Source: Amycolatopsis sp. EV170708-02-1 (GTDB lineage: Bacteria; Actinomycetota; Actinomycetes; Mycobacteriales; Pseudonocardiaceae). From it: 64,000 nt of DNA. The notes beneath the pieces were generated by a model, which was given only the letters and a program-made list of their open reading frames with translations, was not told the origin of the DNA and made no database searches. Positions 44,419 through 54,568 of the stretch are shown here, piece after piece. The stretch's first letter is position 1, and every line of letters begins with the position of its first letter. A program made the translations under genes and the position numbers. Location: assembly GCF_022479115.1 (NCBI RefSeq), contig NZ_CP092497.1, positions 6,944,001-7,008,000 on the forward strand. Direction: 5' to 3'.

Positions 44419-44727
44419 TCAGGAACCGTCGACGTCGTCCGCCCAAGCCGCGGCGGGTGTACCGTGCTCCAGCGCGCCGATGTAGACGATCTCGAACGAG
44501 GAATCGGTCCGCTTGAGCCCGATCCGGATGACCAGATCGTGTTTCACCAGAATGATGAACTGATGCGGATCACGGCCATCTCCGAAAATGTCGTAGATGA
44601 GAAAAGCGGATCCGTCGGCTACCGCGAACAGCGCTTCGTAGATAACATTGCGGTCGGCCTGCGGAGCATTGATCGCCCATTCTTCCAGCACCTGCAAACC
44701 CGACGTGAGCTGGAGGCGCATAGCCAT
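44419..44727 (-). CDS. Hypothetical protein (102 aa)
   Basis: I do not recognise the family. ATG 44727 follows GAGGAGG. The protein is compact and mixed alpha/beta (NVIYEALFAVADGSAFLIYDIFG, FIILVKHDLVIRIGLKRTDSSFEIVYIGALEHG), with no signal or Cys motif; the pattern is that of a small cytoplasmic domain. It is in the minus-strand run of the region. Confidence 0.55.
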   Translation of the reverse strand: MAMRLQLTSGLQVLEEWAINAPQADRNVIYEALFAVADGSAFLIYDIFGDGRDPHQFIILVKHDLVIRIGLKRTDSSFEIVYIGALEHGTPAAAWADDVDGS

Positions 44728-44829
44728 CCGGAGGCCTCCTCGTGGTCTGGCCGGTTCGCGGGCGATCTTCATTTTCGCGCGCGTTGTACCCGGCGGTCTT
44801 CTTCGTCCGTGCTGTCCGTGCCGGTCGCG

Positions 44830-44979
44830 CTAGTTGTAGCCGAGGACGATGTGCTCGGCCGGGAAATCGTTTTCGGCGGCCAGCCTCGGCTCCGGGACGA
44901 ACGCCGTCGCGTCGGCCTCGGCGGCCCCGCTCGGGTCGAGATCATCGGTCACGACCCAAATTCGCACCTGCGCCGTCAT
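44830..44979 (-). CDS. Small hypothetical protein (49 aa)
   Basis: I do not recognise it. ATG 44979 has a good GGGAGGAA ribosome binding site. It starts MTAQVRIWVVTDD, is acidic in the middle and ends HIVLGYN. No Cys. Its size and position, head to head with the two small genes at 45160, mean it could be a peptide precursor or a small regulator, but nothing in it shows which. Confidence 0.45.
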   Translation of the reverse strand: MTAQVRIWVVTDDLDPSGAAEADATAFVPEPRLAAENDFPAEHIVLGYN

Positions 44980-45159
44980 GATGTTCCTCCCGGCCTCGGA
45001 TGAAAGACTCACTTGACAACCAAGGATGGCCCCGTCCGATCGGGAGCCGGTCGTGACGTGCTCGAGGACGCCGGCGCGCCCCGATGAGCAAAGGAAAAGT
45101 CGCCGGTGGCGGGGTGCCGGTAGTGCCCTTGTGGTACCCCGAAACCCAAGGAGCGCGCC

Positions 45160-45273
45160 ATGACCGAACGTCTCGACCCGTATGAGATCTACGCCGAAGA
45201 CGAGCTCGACGTCGACCTGCTGGGCCTGTCGTGGCCCGACCCCGCGGTCCCCGAGCAGCGGGACCGGCAATGA
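45160..45273 (+). CDS. Small acidic protein (37 aa)
   Basis: ATG 45160 follows AAGGAG. The 37 residues are strongly acidic in the middle (YEIYAEDELDVDLLGLSW) and then Pro-rich. The stop overlaps the ATG of the next gene (ATGA), so the two are coupled. Too short for a known family; a leader-like or regulatory role is only a guess. Confidence 0.45.
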   Translation: MTERLDPYEIYAEDELDVDLLGLSWPDPAVPEQRDRQ

Positions 45274-45446
45274 GCGCGGCGGAACGCCAGCGGACCTGCG
45301 CGGCCTGCGGGGGCCCGTTCGAGCCTGGGGAGCGAACGGAGCTGGAGACCGTGGTCGACGGAGGGATCCTCTACGTCGCCGTGCACACCTGCCACAGTAC
45401 GTATCCACCTCGGCGGGAGACCGAGGCCGCGCGACGGCTCGCGTGA
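45270..45446 (+). CDS. Small putative zinc-binding protein (58 aa)
   Basis: A 58-residue protein with CAACGGPF near the start and HTCH later, giving four likely zinc ligands (two Cys, then Cys/His), as in a small zinc ribbon. It is coupled to the preceding 37-residue gene by an ATGA overlap. No family recognised. A large palindrome follows the gene after 6 bases. Confidence 0.5.
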   Translation: MSAAERQRTCAACGGPFEPGERTELETVVDGGILYVAVHTCHSTYPPRRETEAARRLA

Positions 45447-45452
45447 GGACAC

Positions 45453-45505
45453 GTCGCGAAAGCCACTTTCGAGACATCAGACGTCGCGAAAGTGGCTTTC
45501 GCGAC
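45453..45505. repeat. Intergenic palindrome, family A
   Basis: GTCGCGAAAGCCACTTTC and GAAAGTGGCTTTCGCGAC form a perfect 18-bp stem with a 17-base loop; each arm also folds on itself (CGAAAG/CTTTCG). A second copy lies at 56255-56305. It follows the zinc-binding gene and could serve as a terminator. Confidence 0.8.
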
Positions 45506-45567
45506 ATCAGGCAACGCTGTCGGCTTCTTCGGGCGGTGGGGGGTCTCGGCGGTGCCTGTGTTCCCTG

Positions 45568-45620
45568 TCCGTGAAGGCCTCCTTGAGGGACCCAGAGTCC
45601 CTCAAGGAGGCCTTCACGGA
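45568..45620. repeat. 24-bp perfect intergenic palindrome
   Basis: Two 24-base arms (TCCGTGAAGGCC... and the exact complement ending ...GGCCTTCACGGA) pair perfectly across the 5-base loop CCAGA. It lies between the convergent zinc-binding gene and the carboxylase epsilon gene, so it can end both transcripts. Confidence 0.8.
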
Positions 45621-45645
45621 CTTCGGACCATTACGCGCGACGGGC

Positions 45646-45837
45646 TCAGCGCAGCACCGAGGTGCGCCAGGTCGGCGCGACGAGCGGCGACCAGGCCGGC
45701 CGGGCAGGCGGCGCGGGCGGGGGCGCGGCCGAAGCCAGCGCGGTGAAGACGGCGACGAGCGCCGCCAGATCGGCGTCTTCCGGGTCCCCCCGCAGGACCC
45801 GGAAGACCGGCGCACTGTCCATTCCGGACGGTGACAT
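45646..45837 (-). CDS. Acyl-CoA carboxylase epsilon subunit
   Basis: A 63-residue protein. VFRVLRGDPEDADLAALVAVFTAL and the later W-S-P...W-R segment match the small epsilon subunits of actinobacterial acyl-CoA carboxylases, which help hold the alpha-beta complex together. ATG 45837 follows GGGGGAA and lies 11 bases after the beta subunit stop. No alpha (biotin) subunit is in the window, so it must be encoded elsewhere. Confidence 0.8.
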   Translation of the reverse strand: MSPSGMDSAPVFRVLRGDPEDADLAALVAVFTALASAAPPPAPPARPAWSPLVAPTWRTSVLR

Positions 45838-45848
45838 GGTTCCCCCGT

Positions 45849-47552
45849 TCAGATCGGGTGGTTGCCGTGCTTGCGCTGAGGCGCAGCCTTTCGCTTGTCC
45901 TGCAGCATGTCCAGCGCTCTGGCGACGGCGGACCGGGTGTCCGCCGGGTCGATGATGTCGTCGACCAGGCCGCGTTCGGCCGAATACTGCGGGTTCATGA
46001 ACTCCTCGGTGTACTCGGCGACCAGGTGGGCGCGCAACGCGTCCGGATCGGGCGCGACGGCGAGATCCTTGCGGAACAACACGTTCACCGCGCCCTCGGC
46101 GCCCATCACGGCGATCTGGTTGGTCGGCCACGCCAGCGAGAGATCGGTCCCGATGGACCGCGAGTCCATCACGATGTACGCGCCGCCGTACGCCTTGCGC
46201 AGGATCACCTGCACACGCGGCACGGTCGCCTCGCAGTACGCGTGCAGCAGTTGCGCCCCGTGCCGGATGATCCCGGAATGCTCCTGTTCGACGCCCGGCA
46301 GGAAGCCCGGAACGTCCACAAGGGTCACCAGCGGGATGCTGAACGCGTCGCAGAACCGCACGAAGCGCGCCGCCTTCTGCGAAGCCGGGCCGTCGAGCAC
46401 GCCGGCGAACACCACCGGCTGGTTGCCGACCAGGCCGACCACGCGCCCGTCGACCCGCGCGAGCGCGCACAGCACGTTCTGCGCCCATCGCTCGTGCAGC
46501 TCGAAGAATTCGCCGTCGTCGGCCAGTTCCGAGAACACGTCACGCATGTCGTAGGGCTTGTTCGGCTCCACCGGGACGAGTTCGGCGAACCGCGGCCGCC
46601 GGTCCTTGCCCGCGTCCTGCGACGGCTCGCGGGGCGCGGGCTCCAGGTAGTTCGACGGGAGCAGCGACACCAGGTACCGGACGTCGGCGAGGCAGGTCTC
46701 CTCGTCGTCGTGCACCACGGTCGCCACGCCGGACGACGCGCCGTGCACGTCCGCGCCGCCCAGTTCGTCGTGGCTGACCCGTTCCCCGGTCACGGTCTCG
46801 ACGACGTCCGGCCCGGTCAGGTACATGCGGGCGGTGTCGCGCACCATGAAGACGAAATCCGCGAGCGCGGGCGAATACGCCGCCCCGCCCGCGCACGGGC
46901 CCAGCACCACGCTGATCTGCGGGATGACACCGGACGCCTCGACCTGGCGGCGGAAGATGCCGCCGTAGCCGTTGAGCGCCATGACCCCTTCCTGGATCCG
47001 CGCTCCCCCGCTGTCGTTGAGCCCGATCAGCGGCGAGCCGGTGGCGATCGCCAGATCCATCACCTTCTGGATCTTCGCCGCGTGCGCCTCGCCGAGCGAA
47101 CCGCCGAAGACGGTGAAGTCCTGCGCGTAGACGAACACGCGCCGTCCGTCGATGGTGCCCGAGCCGGCGATCACGCCGTCGGTGTACGGCCGGTTCTCCG
47201 CCAGCCCGAGCCCGCTCGCCTGATGCCGCCGGTACAGCTCGACCTCGGTGAAGGAATCGGGGTCCAGCAACAGATCCAGCCGTTCGCGCGCGGTGTGCTT
47301 GCCGAGCGAGTGCTGCCGGCGGACGCCGTCGAGCCGTCCGTCGACGATATGTTCGCGCAGTTCGTCGCGCTGGGTGCGCAGCAACGGCATCGTCGGTTCC
47401 GGTGGATGCACCGGTTCGGTACCGCGGGCGAGCGGGATCACCTGCCCGTCGGTCGGCCTCGGGATCCGGGAGCGCCGCAGCCGGTCTTCCGGCAGCGGCA
47501 CCACCTCGGAGTCCTCCGTGCGCTGAGCGCCCGGATCGCCCTGCAGGGTCAC
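45849..47552 (-). CDS. Acyl-CoA carboxylase beta (carboxyltransferase) subunit
   Basis: A 567-residue carboxyltransferase: GGSLGEAHAAKIQKVMDLA, NDSGGARIQEG, GPCAGGAAYSPALADF and PGFLPGVEQEHSGIIRHGAQLLHAY are the classic motifs of propionyl/acetyl-CoA carboxylase beta subunits; the N-terminal about 55 residues are an extra Pro/Arg-rich tail. GTG 47552 overlaps the stop of the 55-aa gene (GTGA). With the epsilon subunit and an alpha subunit from elsewhere it would make malonyl-CoA or methylmalonyl-CoA. Its place in the PksE operon suggests extender-unit supply for the enediyne polyketide. Confidence 0.9.
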   Translation of the reverse strand: MTLQGDPGAQRTEDSEVVPLPEDRLRRSRIPRPTDGQVIPLARGTEPVHPPEPTMPLLRTQRDELREHIVDGRLDGVRRQHSLGKHTARERLDLLLDPDSFTEVELYRRHQASGLGLAENRPYTDGVIAGSGTIDGRRVFVYAQDFTVFGGSLGEAHAAKIQKVMDLAIATGSPLIGLNDSGGARIQEGVMALNGYGGIFRRQVEASGVIPQISVVLGPCAGGAAYSPALADFVFMVRDTARMYLTGPDVVETVTGERVSHDELGGADVHGASSGVATVVHDDEETCLADVRYLVSLLPSNYLEPAPREPSQDAGKDRRPRFAELVPVEPNKPYDMRDVFSELADDGEFFELHERWAQNVLCALARVDGRVVGLVGNQPVVFAGVLDGPASQKAARFVRFCDAFSIPLVTLVDVPGFLPGVEQEHSGIIRHGAQLLHAYCEATVPRVQVILRKAYGGAYIVMDSRSIGTDLSLAWPTNQIAVMGAEGAVNVLFRKDLAVAPDPDALRAHLVAEYTEEFMNPQYSAERGLVDDIIDPADTRSAVARALDMLQDKRKAAPQRKHGNHPI

Positions 47553-47716
47553 GCCGCCTCCCTCATGCGGGCCTCGCGCTCGAGCTCGTCGAGTTCGATC
47601 TCGCGCACGATGTCGCGCCAGCACACCCCCCGTCCGAGCCGGGGCATCGTGGTCACCACCGGCGGCCGTTCGGTGGTGGGCGCCGGGGCGGGCGTGGCGG
47701 ATTCGTCGATGGTCAT
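47549..47716 (-). CDS. Small hypothetical protein (55 aa)
   Basis: A short frame between the flavin reductase and the carboxylase: MTIDESATPAPAPTTERPPV then VTTMPRLGRGVCWRDIVREIELDELEREARMREAA. The first half is Pro/Thr-rich; the second is a charged helix with one Cys. The stop overlaps the GTG of the beta subunit. GGGAGAGGGAATGCC precedes the ATG. No family recognised; coupling suggests a role with the carboxylase. Confidence 0.55.
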   Translation of the reverse strand: MTIDESATPAPAPTTERPPVVTTMPRLGRGVCWRDIVREIELDELEREARMREAA

Positions 47717-47733
47717 GGCATTCCCTCTCCCTG

Positions 47734-48306
47734 TCAGGCCGATGCCCGTATGCGGCCGTCGATCTGGTGATAGCCGCCGCTGTAGAACACGAGCGAGTCC
47801 TGCGCGGTGCCGCGGCTGGAGGCGACCACCTTGCCGAGGAAGATCGAGTGGTCACCGCCTTCGTAGACCTCCGCCAGCTCGCATTCCAGCCACGCCAGCG
47901 CGCCGTCGAGCAGCGGGGCGCCGGTCTGCGGCCCGGCCGTCCAGTCCACCGAGTCGAACTGCGCGAGCCCGGCCGGGCGGCGCCAGTCCGCGAAGTACTT
48001 CGCCAGTTCCTTCTGGTCCGAGGCCAGCACCGTGACCGCGTACGAGCCCGCCGTCACGATCGCCTCGTGCATCCGGGCCGCGCGGGAAACGCAGCACAGC
48101 ACCATCGGCGGCTCCAGCGACACGGAGGTGACGGCGTTGGCGGTCATCCCGTGCGCCCGTTCGCCCCCGGCGGTCAGCACGGTGACCCCGGTGGCGAACT
48201 GGCCCATCACCTCCCGCAGGCCGGCCTGCGCGGACAACCGGCGCCGGGCGGCGGGTGTCGGCAGTCTTTTCAGCACCGGCCGCGAAGGTTCCTCCAGCGT
48301 GCCCAC
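47734..48306 (-). CDS. Flavin reductase (enediyne E6-like)
   Basis: A 190-residue flavin reductase: LREVMGQFATGVTVLTAGG, AHGMTANAVTSVSLEPPMVLCCVSRAARM and GDHSIFLGKVV are typical of the FMN-binding NAD(P)H:flavin oxidoreductase family. GTG 48306 overlaps the thioesterase stop region (stop TGA 48308-48310), so coupling is likely. In enediyne clusters a homologous reductase (SgcE6 type) supplies reduced flavin to a monooxygenase. No two-component monooxygenase is visible in this window. Confidence 0.85.
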   Translation of the reverse strand: MGTLEEPSRPVLKRLPTPAARRRLSAQAGLREVMGQFATGVTVLTAGGERAHGMTANAVTSVSLEPPMVLCCVSRAARMHEAIVTAGSYAVTVLASDQKELAKYFADWRRPAGLAQFDSVDWTAGPQTGAPLLDGALAWLECELAEVYEGGDHSIFLGKVVASSRGTAQDSLVFYSGGYHQIDGRIRASA

Positions 48307-48307
48307 G

Positions 48308-48748
48308 TCATTCCCCCTTGCCGTCGACCGCGTACGGGGCCAGCGCCTCACGCAACTGCTCGGGCACCCGGCTGGGCACCGTGGCCGTGTTCGGGCCGCG
48401 CATGCACGCGATCCGCTGCCGTCCGCGGGCCACCAGCCGCTCGCCTTCCGCGGTGAGGTGGACGTAGTCGAAGGTGAACTGGATCTGGGTCTGGGTCAGC
48501 TCTTCCAGCCGCAGCCGGATGGACAGCTCGTCGAACGCGGTGATCTCGGCGTAGAACTCGCAGTCCACCTTGAGCGTGAACAGCTTGAGGTCGTGGCGGA
48601 CCTCTTCGAGCACCGCGGGCGCCTTCTCCTTCAGGAACATCTCGCGGCACCGGCCCTGCCAGCGCACGTAGTTCACGTAGTAGACGTTGCCCACCAGGTT
48701 GGTCTCTTCGAATCCGACCGTGTGGAGGATCTCGTAGTAGTCGGCCAT
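48308..48748 (-). CDS. Enediyne hot-dog thioesterase (E10/TEBC type)
   Basis: A 146-residue protein. YYEILHTVGFEETNLVGNVYYVNYVRWQGRCREMFLKEKAP and VDCEFYAEITAFDELSIRLRLEELTQTQIQF are characteristic of the TEBC/E10 thioesterases (CalE7, DynE7, SgcE10) that release the polyene chain from PksE. The hot-dog family uses no Ser nucleophile. It starts one base after the PksE stop, the standard order in enediyne cassettes. Confidence 0.9.
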   Translation of the reverse strand: MADYYEILHTVGFEETNLVGNVYYVNYVRWQGRCREMFLKEKAPAVLEEVRHDLKLFTLKVDCEFYAEITAFDELSIRLRLEELTQTQIQFTFDYVHLTAEGERLVARGRQRIACMRGPNTATVPSRVPEQLREALAPYAVDGKGE

Positions 48749-48749
48749 G

Positions 48750-51700
48750 TCAGCTTTCCTCTCCCTGGAGCACGGCGAAGACGACGGGATCGGTCCGGTC
48801 GTTGACGGTGGTCACCCAGGTGGCGATGCGAGCGGCGCCGTGGGAGAGCACCGCCCAGCCGTCCGGGTCGACCCGGTGCACGGTCAGCGCCTGCGACATG
48901 TCCCCGGTCTTGCGCACGCATTCCAGCGCGCTCCAGACCCTGGTGTGCGCCACCGAAAGCGGCTCACGGGCGTCCGCGGCCAGCAGTTCGCCCACCGCGA
49001 GCAGATCCTCGCCGAGCAGGCCCGCCCAGTCCTCCGGCGTCCGTTCGATCGCCGTTTCGACGTCGCACGCGATCCGGCCGCTGCCCGCGATGGCCAGGGT
49101 GAGCTCGGCGCTGTGCGACGCGCTCACCTCGACCCCGTCGGCCTCCGGTTTCCCGTCGGGGCGGTAGCGGATCTCGAGCGGCGCGTCGACGGCGCGGCTG
49201 GCGGCCAGTGCCGTCTGCGCCCGCCGTTCCGGCGTGGACTCCACGGAAACGCCGACCGGATCCGGTTCGACGACGATCGCGCGGGACGAGCCGAGCAGCC
49301 GTTCGACGGAACGCTCCAAATAGGACCCGAGCATCGACGGGACCCAAGGCCCTTCGCCGTCGCGTTTGCGCACCGCGCGCAGCTTCAGCCCTTCCCACCG
49401 CTCGACCAGCTTCCCGTCGGGGTTGCGGACGTCGAGGTCGTAGACGTAGCTGTCGCCGTCCTGCGAACGCTCGCGGGCGTCGAGGAGCACGTACTCCGGG
49501 TGCTGCTCGCCGGGTTCGGCAAGGTACAGCCGCTCGATCCCCTGCGGCAGCAGGGTCGCGTCCGGCACACAGCACTGGATGGCGTGCATCATCGCGTCGC
49601 GGGTGCCCGGGTCGGCCAGGAGCTGTTCCTGCGGCAGGAACGGCGCGAACCAGTCGACCTCGGCGCCGGTCGCGATCTCCGCGACCGCGTGCCGCGCGCT
49701 GGCCCGCCGGTATCCGGTGACCCGCTGGAATCGCTTGCCCTGGAACAGGACCGTGCCGTAGAGCTCGGTCGTCGGGTCGACCGGGACCGGCGGCAGCGCG
49801 ACGTCGCGGGCGACGGTGTCGCCGAGCGGATCCGGCCGCGAGAAGCTCAGCCGGGCCCGGAAGTGGTCGGCACTGAAACCGGTCTCCCCGCTGCGCAGCA
49901 CCACGTCCACCGTTTCGGCGTCCCTGGCCAGCGCGGCGAGCCGGATCGTGGTCGACCCGCCCGGCGAGACGATGATCGGGCGCAGGAACTCGACGTCGGA
50001 GAACACCGGCGCCGGCAGCGTTTCCGCGGCCAGCGCGGCCTTGGCGACCTGGGTCATCGCCTCCATGCCGATCACCGCCGGGAACAGCAGCTGACCGTCG
50101 AGCAGGTGGTCGGCCAGATACGGGTCGCTGCCCGCGGACAGGTCGGCCTCGGTGATCAGCTCGACCCCCGGATAGTGCACGACGGCGCGGTCGACGAAGC
50201 GGGTCAGCGGCAGTTCGCGCTTCTCCACCGGCAGGGTGGCCAGCCCGGCGGTCCGGCCGCAGACGACCAGCACCGACGGGGCGGCCGGGTCGCCGACGAC
50301 CTGGCGGAGGATCTCGATGCCCTCCTCGGTCGGGATGGGGGTGATGCCGTCGCGCATCAGAGCGCTGACCACACCGAGCTTCTCGCCCATCCCCGTCCCG
50401 GACCAGACCGACCATTCGAGCGCGATCGCCTTGGCCCGCGGGTGTTCCTGGCCGAACCGCACGGTCAGTTCGGTCATCCAGTCGTTGGCCGTGGCGTAGT
50501 GAGCCTCACCGCGCAGGCCCGCCCGGCCGATGATGCTGCCGAAGGTCACCAGCAGCTTGATCTTGTCCTTGTCGACGGCGTCGAGGACGGCGTGGAGACC
50601 GCCGATCTTCGGCGCCAGCGTCTTGCGGAAGCTCTCCTCGGTCAGGGAGAACAGCGCGGCGGGCTCGTTGCGGCCCGCGCCGTGCAGCACCGCGGTGACC
50701 GGGCCGAACGCCTCCTGGACCCGGCCGATCGCGTCGGCGACCTGCCTTCCGTCGGTGACGTCAGCGCGCTCGTAGCGGTAGTTGATGCCAGCCGCCGCCA
50801 TGCGGCCGAGGTTCTCCGAAAGTTCGGCGTCGTCGGCCGGGTCGCTGCGGCCGAGCAGCGCCAGTTTCGCGCCGGAATCCTTGGCCAGCGCCAACGCGCT
50901 CTCGGCGGTGATGCCCTTCCCTCCGCCCGTGACGAGCAGGACGTCGCCGGTGTCCAGCGGGGTGCCTTCGGCCTCGGCCGGGGTCAGCGCGGCGAGCTTC
51001 GGCACCGTGCGGACACCCGCGGTGTCATAACGGACTTCGCTGAAGTCGGTGGTCGCCGCCACTTCGGTGACCACAGTGGACACCGCGGCGTCGAGCGCCT
51101 CGGGATCGACCGGCGCGAGGTCGGCGAGGTCGACGATCGTGGTGCGGGCCGACGGGTCCTCCAGCCGGAGCGTCTTCGCCAGGCCGGAGGCGCCGAGGCC
51201 GTGCTGCACCACGACGAACCGCGTGCCGTTGGGGCGGCCAGCACCGCGCGGCCCGCGTCCAGGAACAGGCCGACGTCGCCGGAACCGCTGTCCGCGTTCA
51301 GGCACAGGAGGACACCGTCGCCGAGACCGGCCGTGGCCAGCGCCGCGCGCAGCGGCTCCGCCAGCGGATGGCCGGCCGGGGCGAACGCCGTCCACTCGGC
51401 GGTGGAGATACCGGTCGCGAGGTCGGGCGACGGCTTCGGCGCGACGACGTACTCGACCGCGAACGGACGGACCCACGGCCCGACCCCGGCGACCTCGGCC
51501 TGGTTGCTGTCCGCGGGTTTGGCGGTCTGCGCGAGTTCGTCGATCATCTCGGCGAGTTCGCCGAGACACACGGTCGCGAAGTTCGGCATGCCCTCCAGCG
51601 CCGGTCGGCCGAGCGCCCTGGTCACGTCGTTGACCAGCTGGCCGACGGTGATCGACGAAAGGTGCAGATCGTCGAGGGGATGCGTGTCGGCGGTGACCGC

Positions 51701-54568
51701 TTCGAGCGGCAGCTCGACCCGTTCGGACGCGAGCTTGCGCAGCAGGTCGAGGGTGCTGCTGCCGCCGCTTTCCGAAGCCGTTCCGGCGGCCGCCTCGGCA
51801 GGCTCGGCGACCCGGTCGCGGGCCAGGACGGCGCCGATGGACGGCGCGGCCTCGCACGGGCTGGCGAGGAACGAGAATTCGCCGTCCGCGGGCAGCGGCC
51901 GCACGACGCGGCCGTCGAACAACGCGGACGTCTCCAGGTCGGCGCCGAACGCGAACGCGGCTCCGGCGGCCTTCAGCACCGGGGCGAGCGTCAGGCTGTC
52001 GGTGTCGATCGAAAGCACCGGGGTGCCGGGCGCGATCGTCCCGAACAGGCCGGTGAGCACGCGGCCGGGGCCGACCTCGATCACCAGATCGCTGCGCTCG
52101 GCGACCTTCGCGGCCGCCTCACGGAAGCGGACCGGCAGGACCACCTGGTCACGCAGCAGATCGCGCAGGTCCTCGGCGGCGTGCAGGACGTCACCGGTCA
52201 CCGTGGAGACGACCGGCCGGTCGAGCCGGGCGAAGTCGAACGCGGCGAGTTCCTCGGTCATCGCCTCGGCGGCCGGGACGACCGCGGGCGAGTGGAAGGC
52301 GTGCGAGACGTTGATGCGGGCGGCGGTGACCCCTTCCGTGCGGGCACGGGCGACCACGCGGTCGATCGCCTCCGCCGGTCCGGAAAGGACGGTCTGCTCG
52401 GGCGCGTTGTAGCCCGCGATGACGACCTCTTCGCCATCGGCGAGCCCCTCGGCGACGCTCGGCGTGGCCGAGATCGCCGCCATGGCACCGTTCCCGTCGC
52501 TGGCGGTCGCCATCACCCTGCCGCGGATCTTGGCCAGTTTGAGGACTTCGCGTTCGGTGAGCGCGCCACCCCAGTGCAGGGCGGTGAGCTCTCCGAGGCT
52601 GTGCCCCGCGACGGTGCCCGCCTCGATGCCGAGGCTCTTCAGCACGCGGAGCCCGGCGAGCGAACCGGTGACGATACGCGGCTGCGCGACGTCGGTGGCG
52701 ACCTGGTCGGCGCCGGTGGACAGGTTCGCGGCGCGGTAGATGTCGTCCGCGTGCGCGAAGCGTTTGCGCACCGCGCCGACCCTGCCCTGCCCGGAACCCT
52801 GGCCGGGGAACAGGAAGCCGATCTTCGGGGTATGGGCGTGCGAGCCGGCGAAGATGCCTTCCTTGGCGGAGAAGACTTCCGGCTCCCCTTCACCGAGCAG
52901 GTCGAGCAGTTTGGCCAGTTTGCGCTCGGCGTCGTCCGGGCCGGCCGCGACGATCGCCGCGCGGACCGGTTTCCCCGACAGTTCACGGGAAATCGTGCCC
53001 GCGAGGTCCGCGAGTTCGGCGAACGAGAGCTTCGGCACGACCTCCAGCAGACCGGTCACCCGGCCGCGCAGCGACGCGGCGTCGTCGGCGTCGAGGAGCA
53101 GCAGTTCGCTGTCCTGCCGTCCGGCGACCAGCGATCTGGTCCGCTCGTCGAGTTCCTTGCGCCGGGCCGCGCCCGGCGCTTCGGTGACGGTGACGTGCGA
53201 GTTGATACCGCCGAAACCCATCGCGGAGACACCGGCGCGGACCGGCTGGTCCGAAGGCCACAACCCGGCCTCGGCGGGCACGTACATCCGCGCGGAGTCG
53301 CCGACCAGCGACTCGTGCGGTTCGAAGTGGCCGGTAGCGGGCGGGATGACCTGGTGGTAGACCGCCAAGGTCGCCTTGATCAGCCCGGCGACCCCGGCCG
53401 CGGCCTTGGTGTGGCCGATATTGCCCTTGATCGTGCTCAGCGCGGCCCGTTCGGCGAGCGGATCGGCGTCCCGGCGGGCGGTGGAGAGCGCCTCGATCTC
53501 GGTGGCGTCGCCCAGCGCGGTGCCGGTGCCGTGGCCCTCGAAGTAGGAAACCGTCTCGACGCCGTAACCCGCCTTGTCGTACGCCCGCTTGAGCGCGAGG
53601 CGGTGGCCCGACGCCTCGGGACGGGTGATGCCGCCCTTGCCGTCGGACGAGACACCCCAGCCGCCGATGGTGGCGTAGATCCGCTTGCCCTGCGCGATCG
53701 CGTCCTCCTCGCGCATCAGCACGAGCATTCCGGAGCCCTCGCCGGGCCAGAACCCGTTGGAATCGGCGTCGTAGACCTTCATCTCGCGTTTGGCGAGCGC
53801 GCCGGTCTTGGCGAAACCGATCACCTCGAACGGGTCGATCGACAAGTCGACACCGCCCGCGATCGCGACGTCGAGGTCGCCCTCCGAAAGCGCGTTCGCC
53901 GCCGTGACCACGGAAAGCAGCGACGACGAGCAGGCACCGTCCACAGTGAACCCGCCGCCGCCGAAGTCGAAGAAGTTGCAGACCCGGCCGGCGATCGTGT
54001 TCGCCAGCCCGCCCGCGAGCGTGTCCTCGTCGATCTCCGGGAAGGGGGCCTTGTACTGCGCTTCGAGATCGTGGAGGAACTCGGCGGTGTCGCCGTCGGC
54101 CCAGCCGCGCTCGGCCAGTGCCGCCGCGACCGTGCGGCGCACGTACGGCCAGCGCAGCCGCATGATGTTGGCCCGCGAGAACTCGCCGGTGAGGCTGTTG
54201 CCGATGACCACGCCGGTGGCGGAGCGCGGCAGCCCCTCGCCCTCGGGGAAGCCCGCGTCCGCCAGCGCCTGCGCCGCGACGTCGAGGGCCAGCCAATGCG
54301 TGGTGTCGGTCGAGCGGAACGTGCTGCCCGCGACCTTGTACTTGATCCGGTCGAATTCCCAGTCGCGGAGGACCGCGGCCTTCTGGGCGTAGAAACGGTC
54401 CGGTGCCTTGGGGTCGGGCGAGTAGTAGTCCTCGCGGTTCATCCGCTCGTCGGGCAGCCTCCGGAACGCCCGGCGGCCGGCGAGGACGTTCTCCCACAGC
54501 TCTTCCGGGGAACCGGCGTCCGGGTATCGGAGACCGATACCGACAATCGAAATCCGCTCAACGCTCAT
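48750..54568 (-). CDS. pksE: Enediyne polyketide synthase PksE (frameshifted)
   Basis: An iterative enediyne PKS, about 1,939 residues when one base is restored. KS: Cys213 in DGACSSS, His346 in EGHGTGT, His386 in KGNIGH. AT-like region: PGQGSGQG and Ser657 in GHSLGE. ACP: HLSSITVG near Ser972. KR: TGGGKG near 1214 and Tyr1358. DH: His1488 in LADHLLDG. C-terminal PPTase-like domain about 1780-1935. The order KS-AT-ACP-KR-DH-PPTase is the PksE pattern. The frame breaks at 51231-51234 (GGGG on the plus strand, C run in the gene) at residue 1112; one added base rejoins RAVLAAP to NGTRFVVVQHG. ATG 54568. Confidence 0.9.

Noticed and set aside
48747..52412. Very long plus-strand frame (1,221 codons) over the PksE C-terminal half
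   Set aside because: Antisense of PksE; no domain features; the minus strand carries the KR, DH and PPTase motifs.
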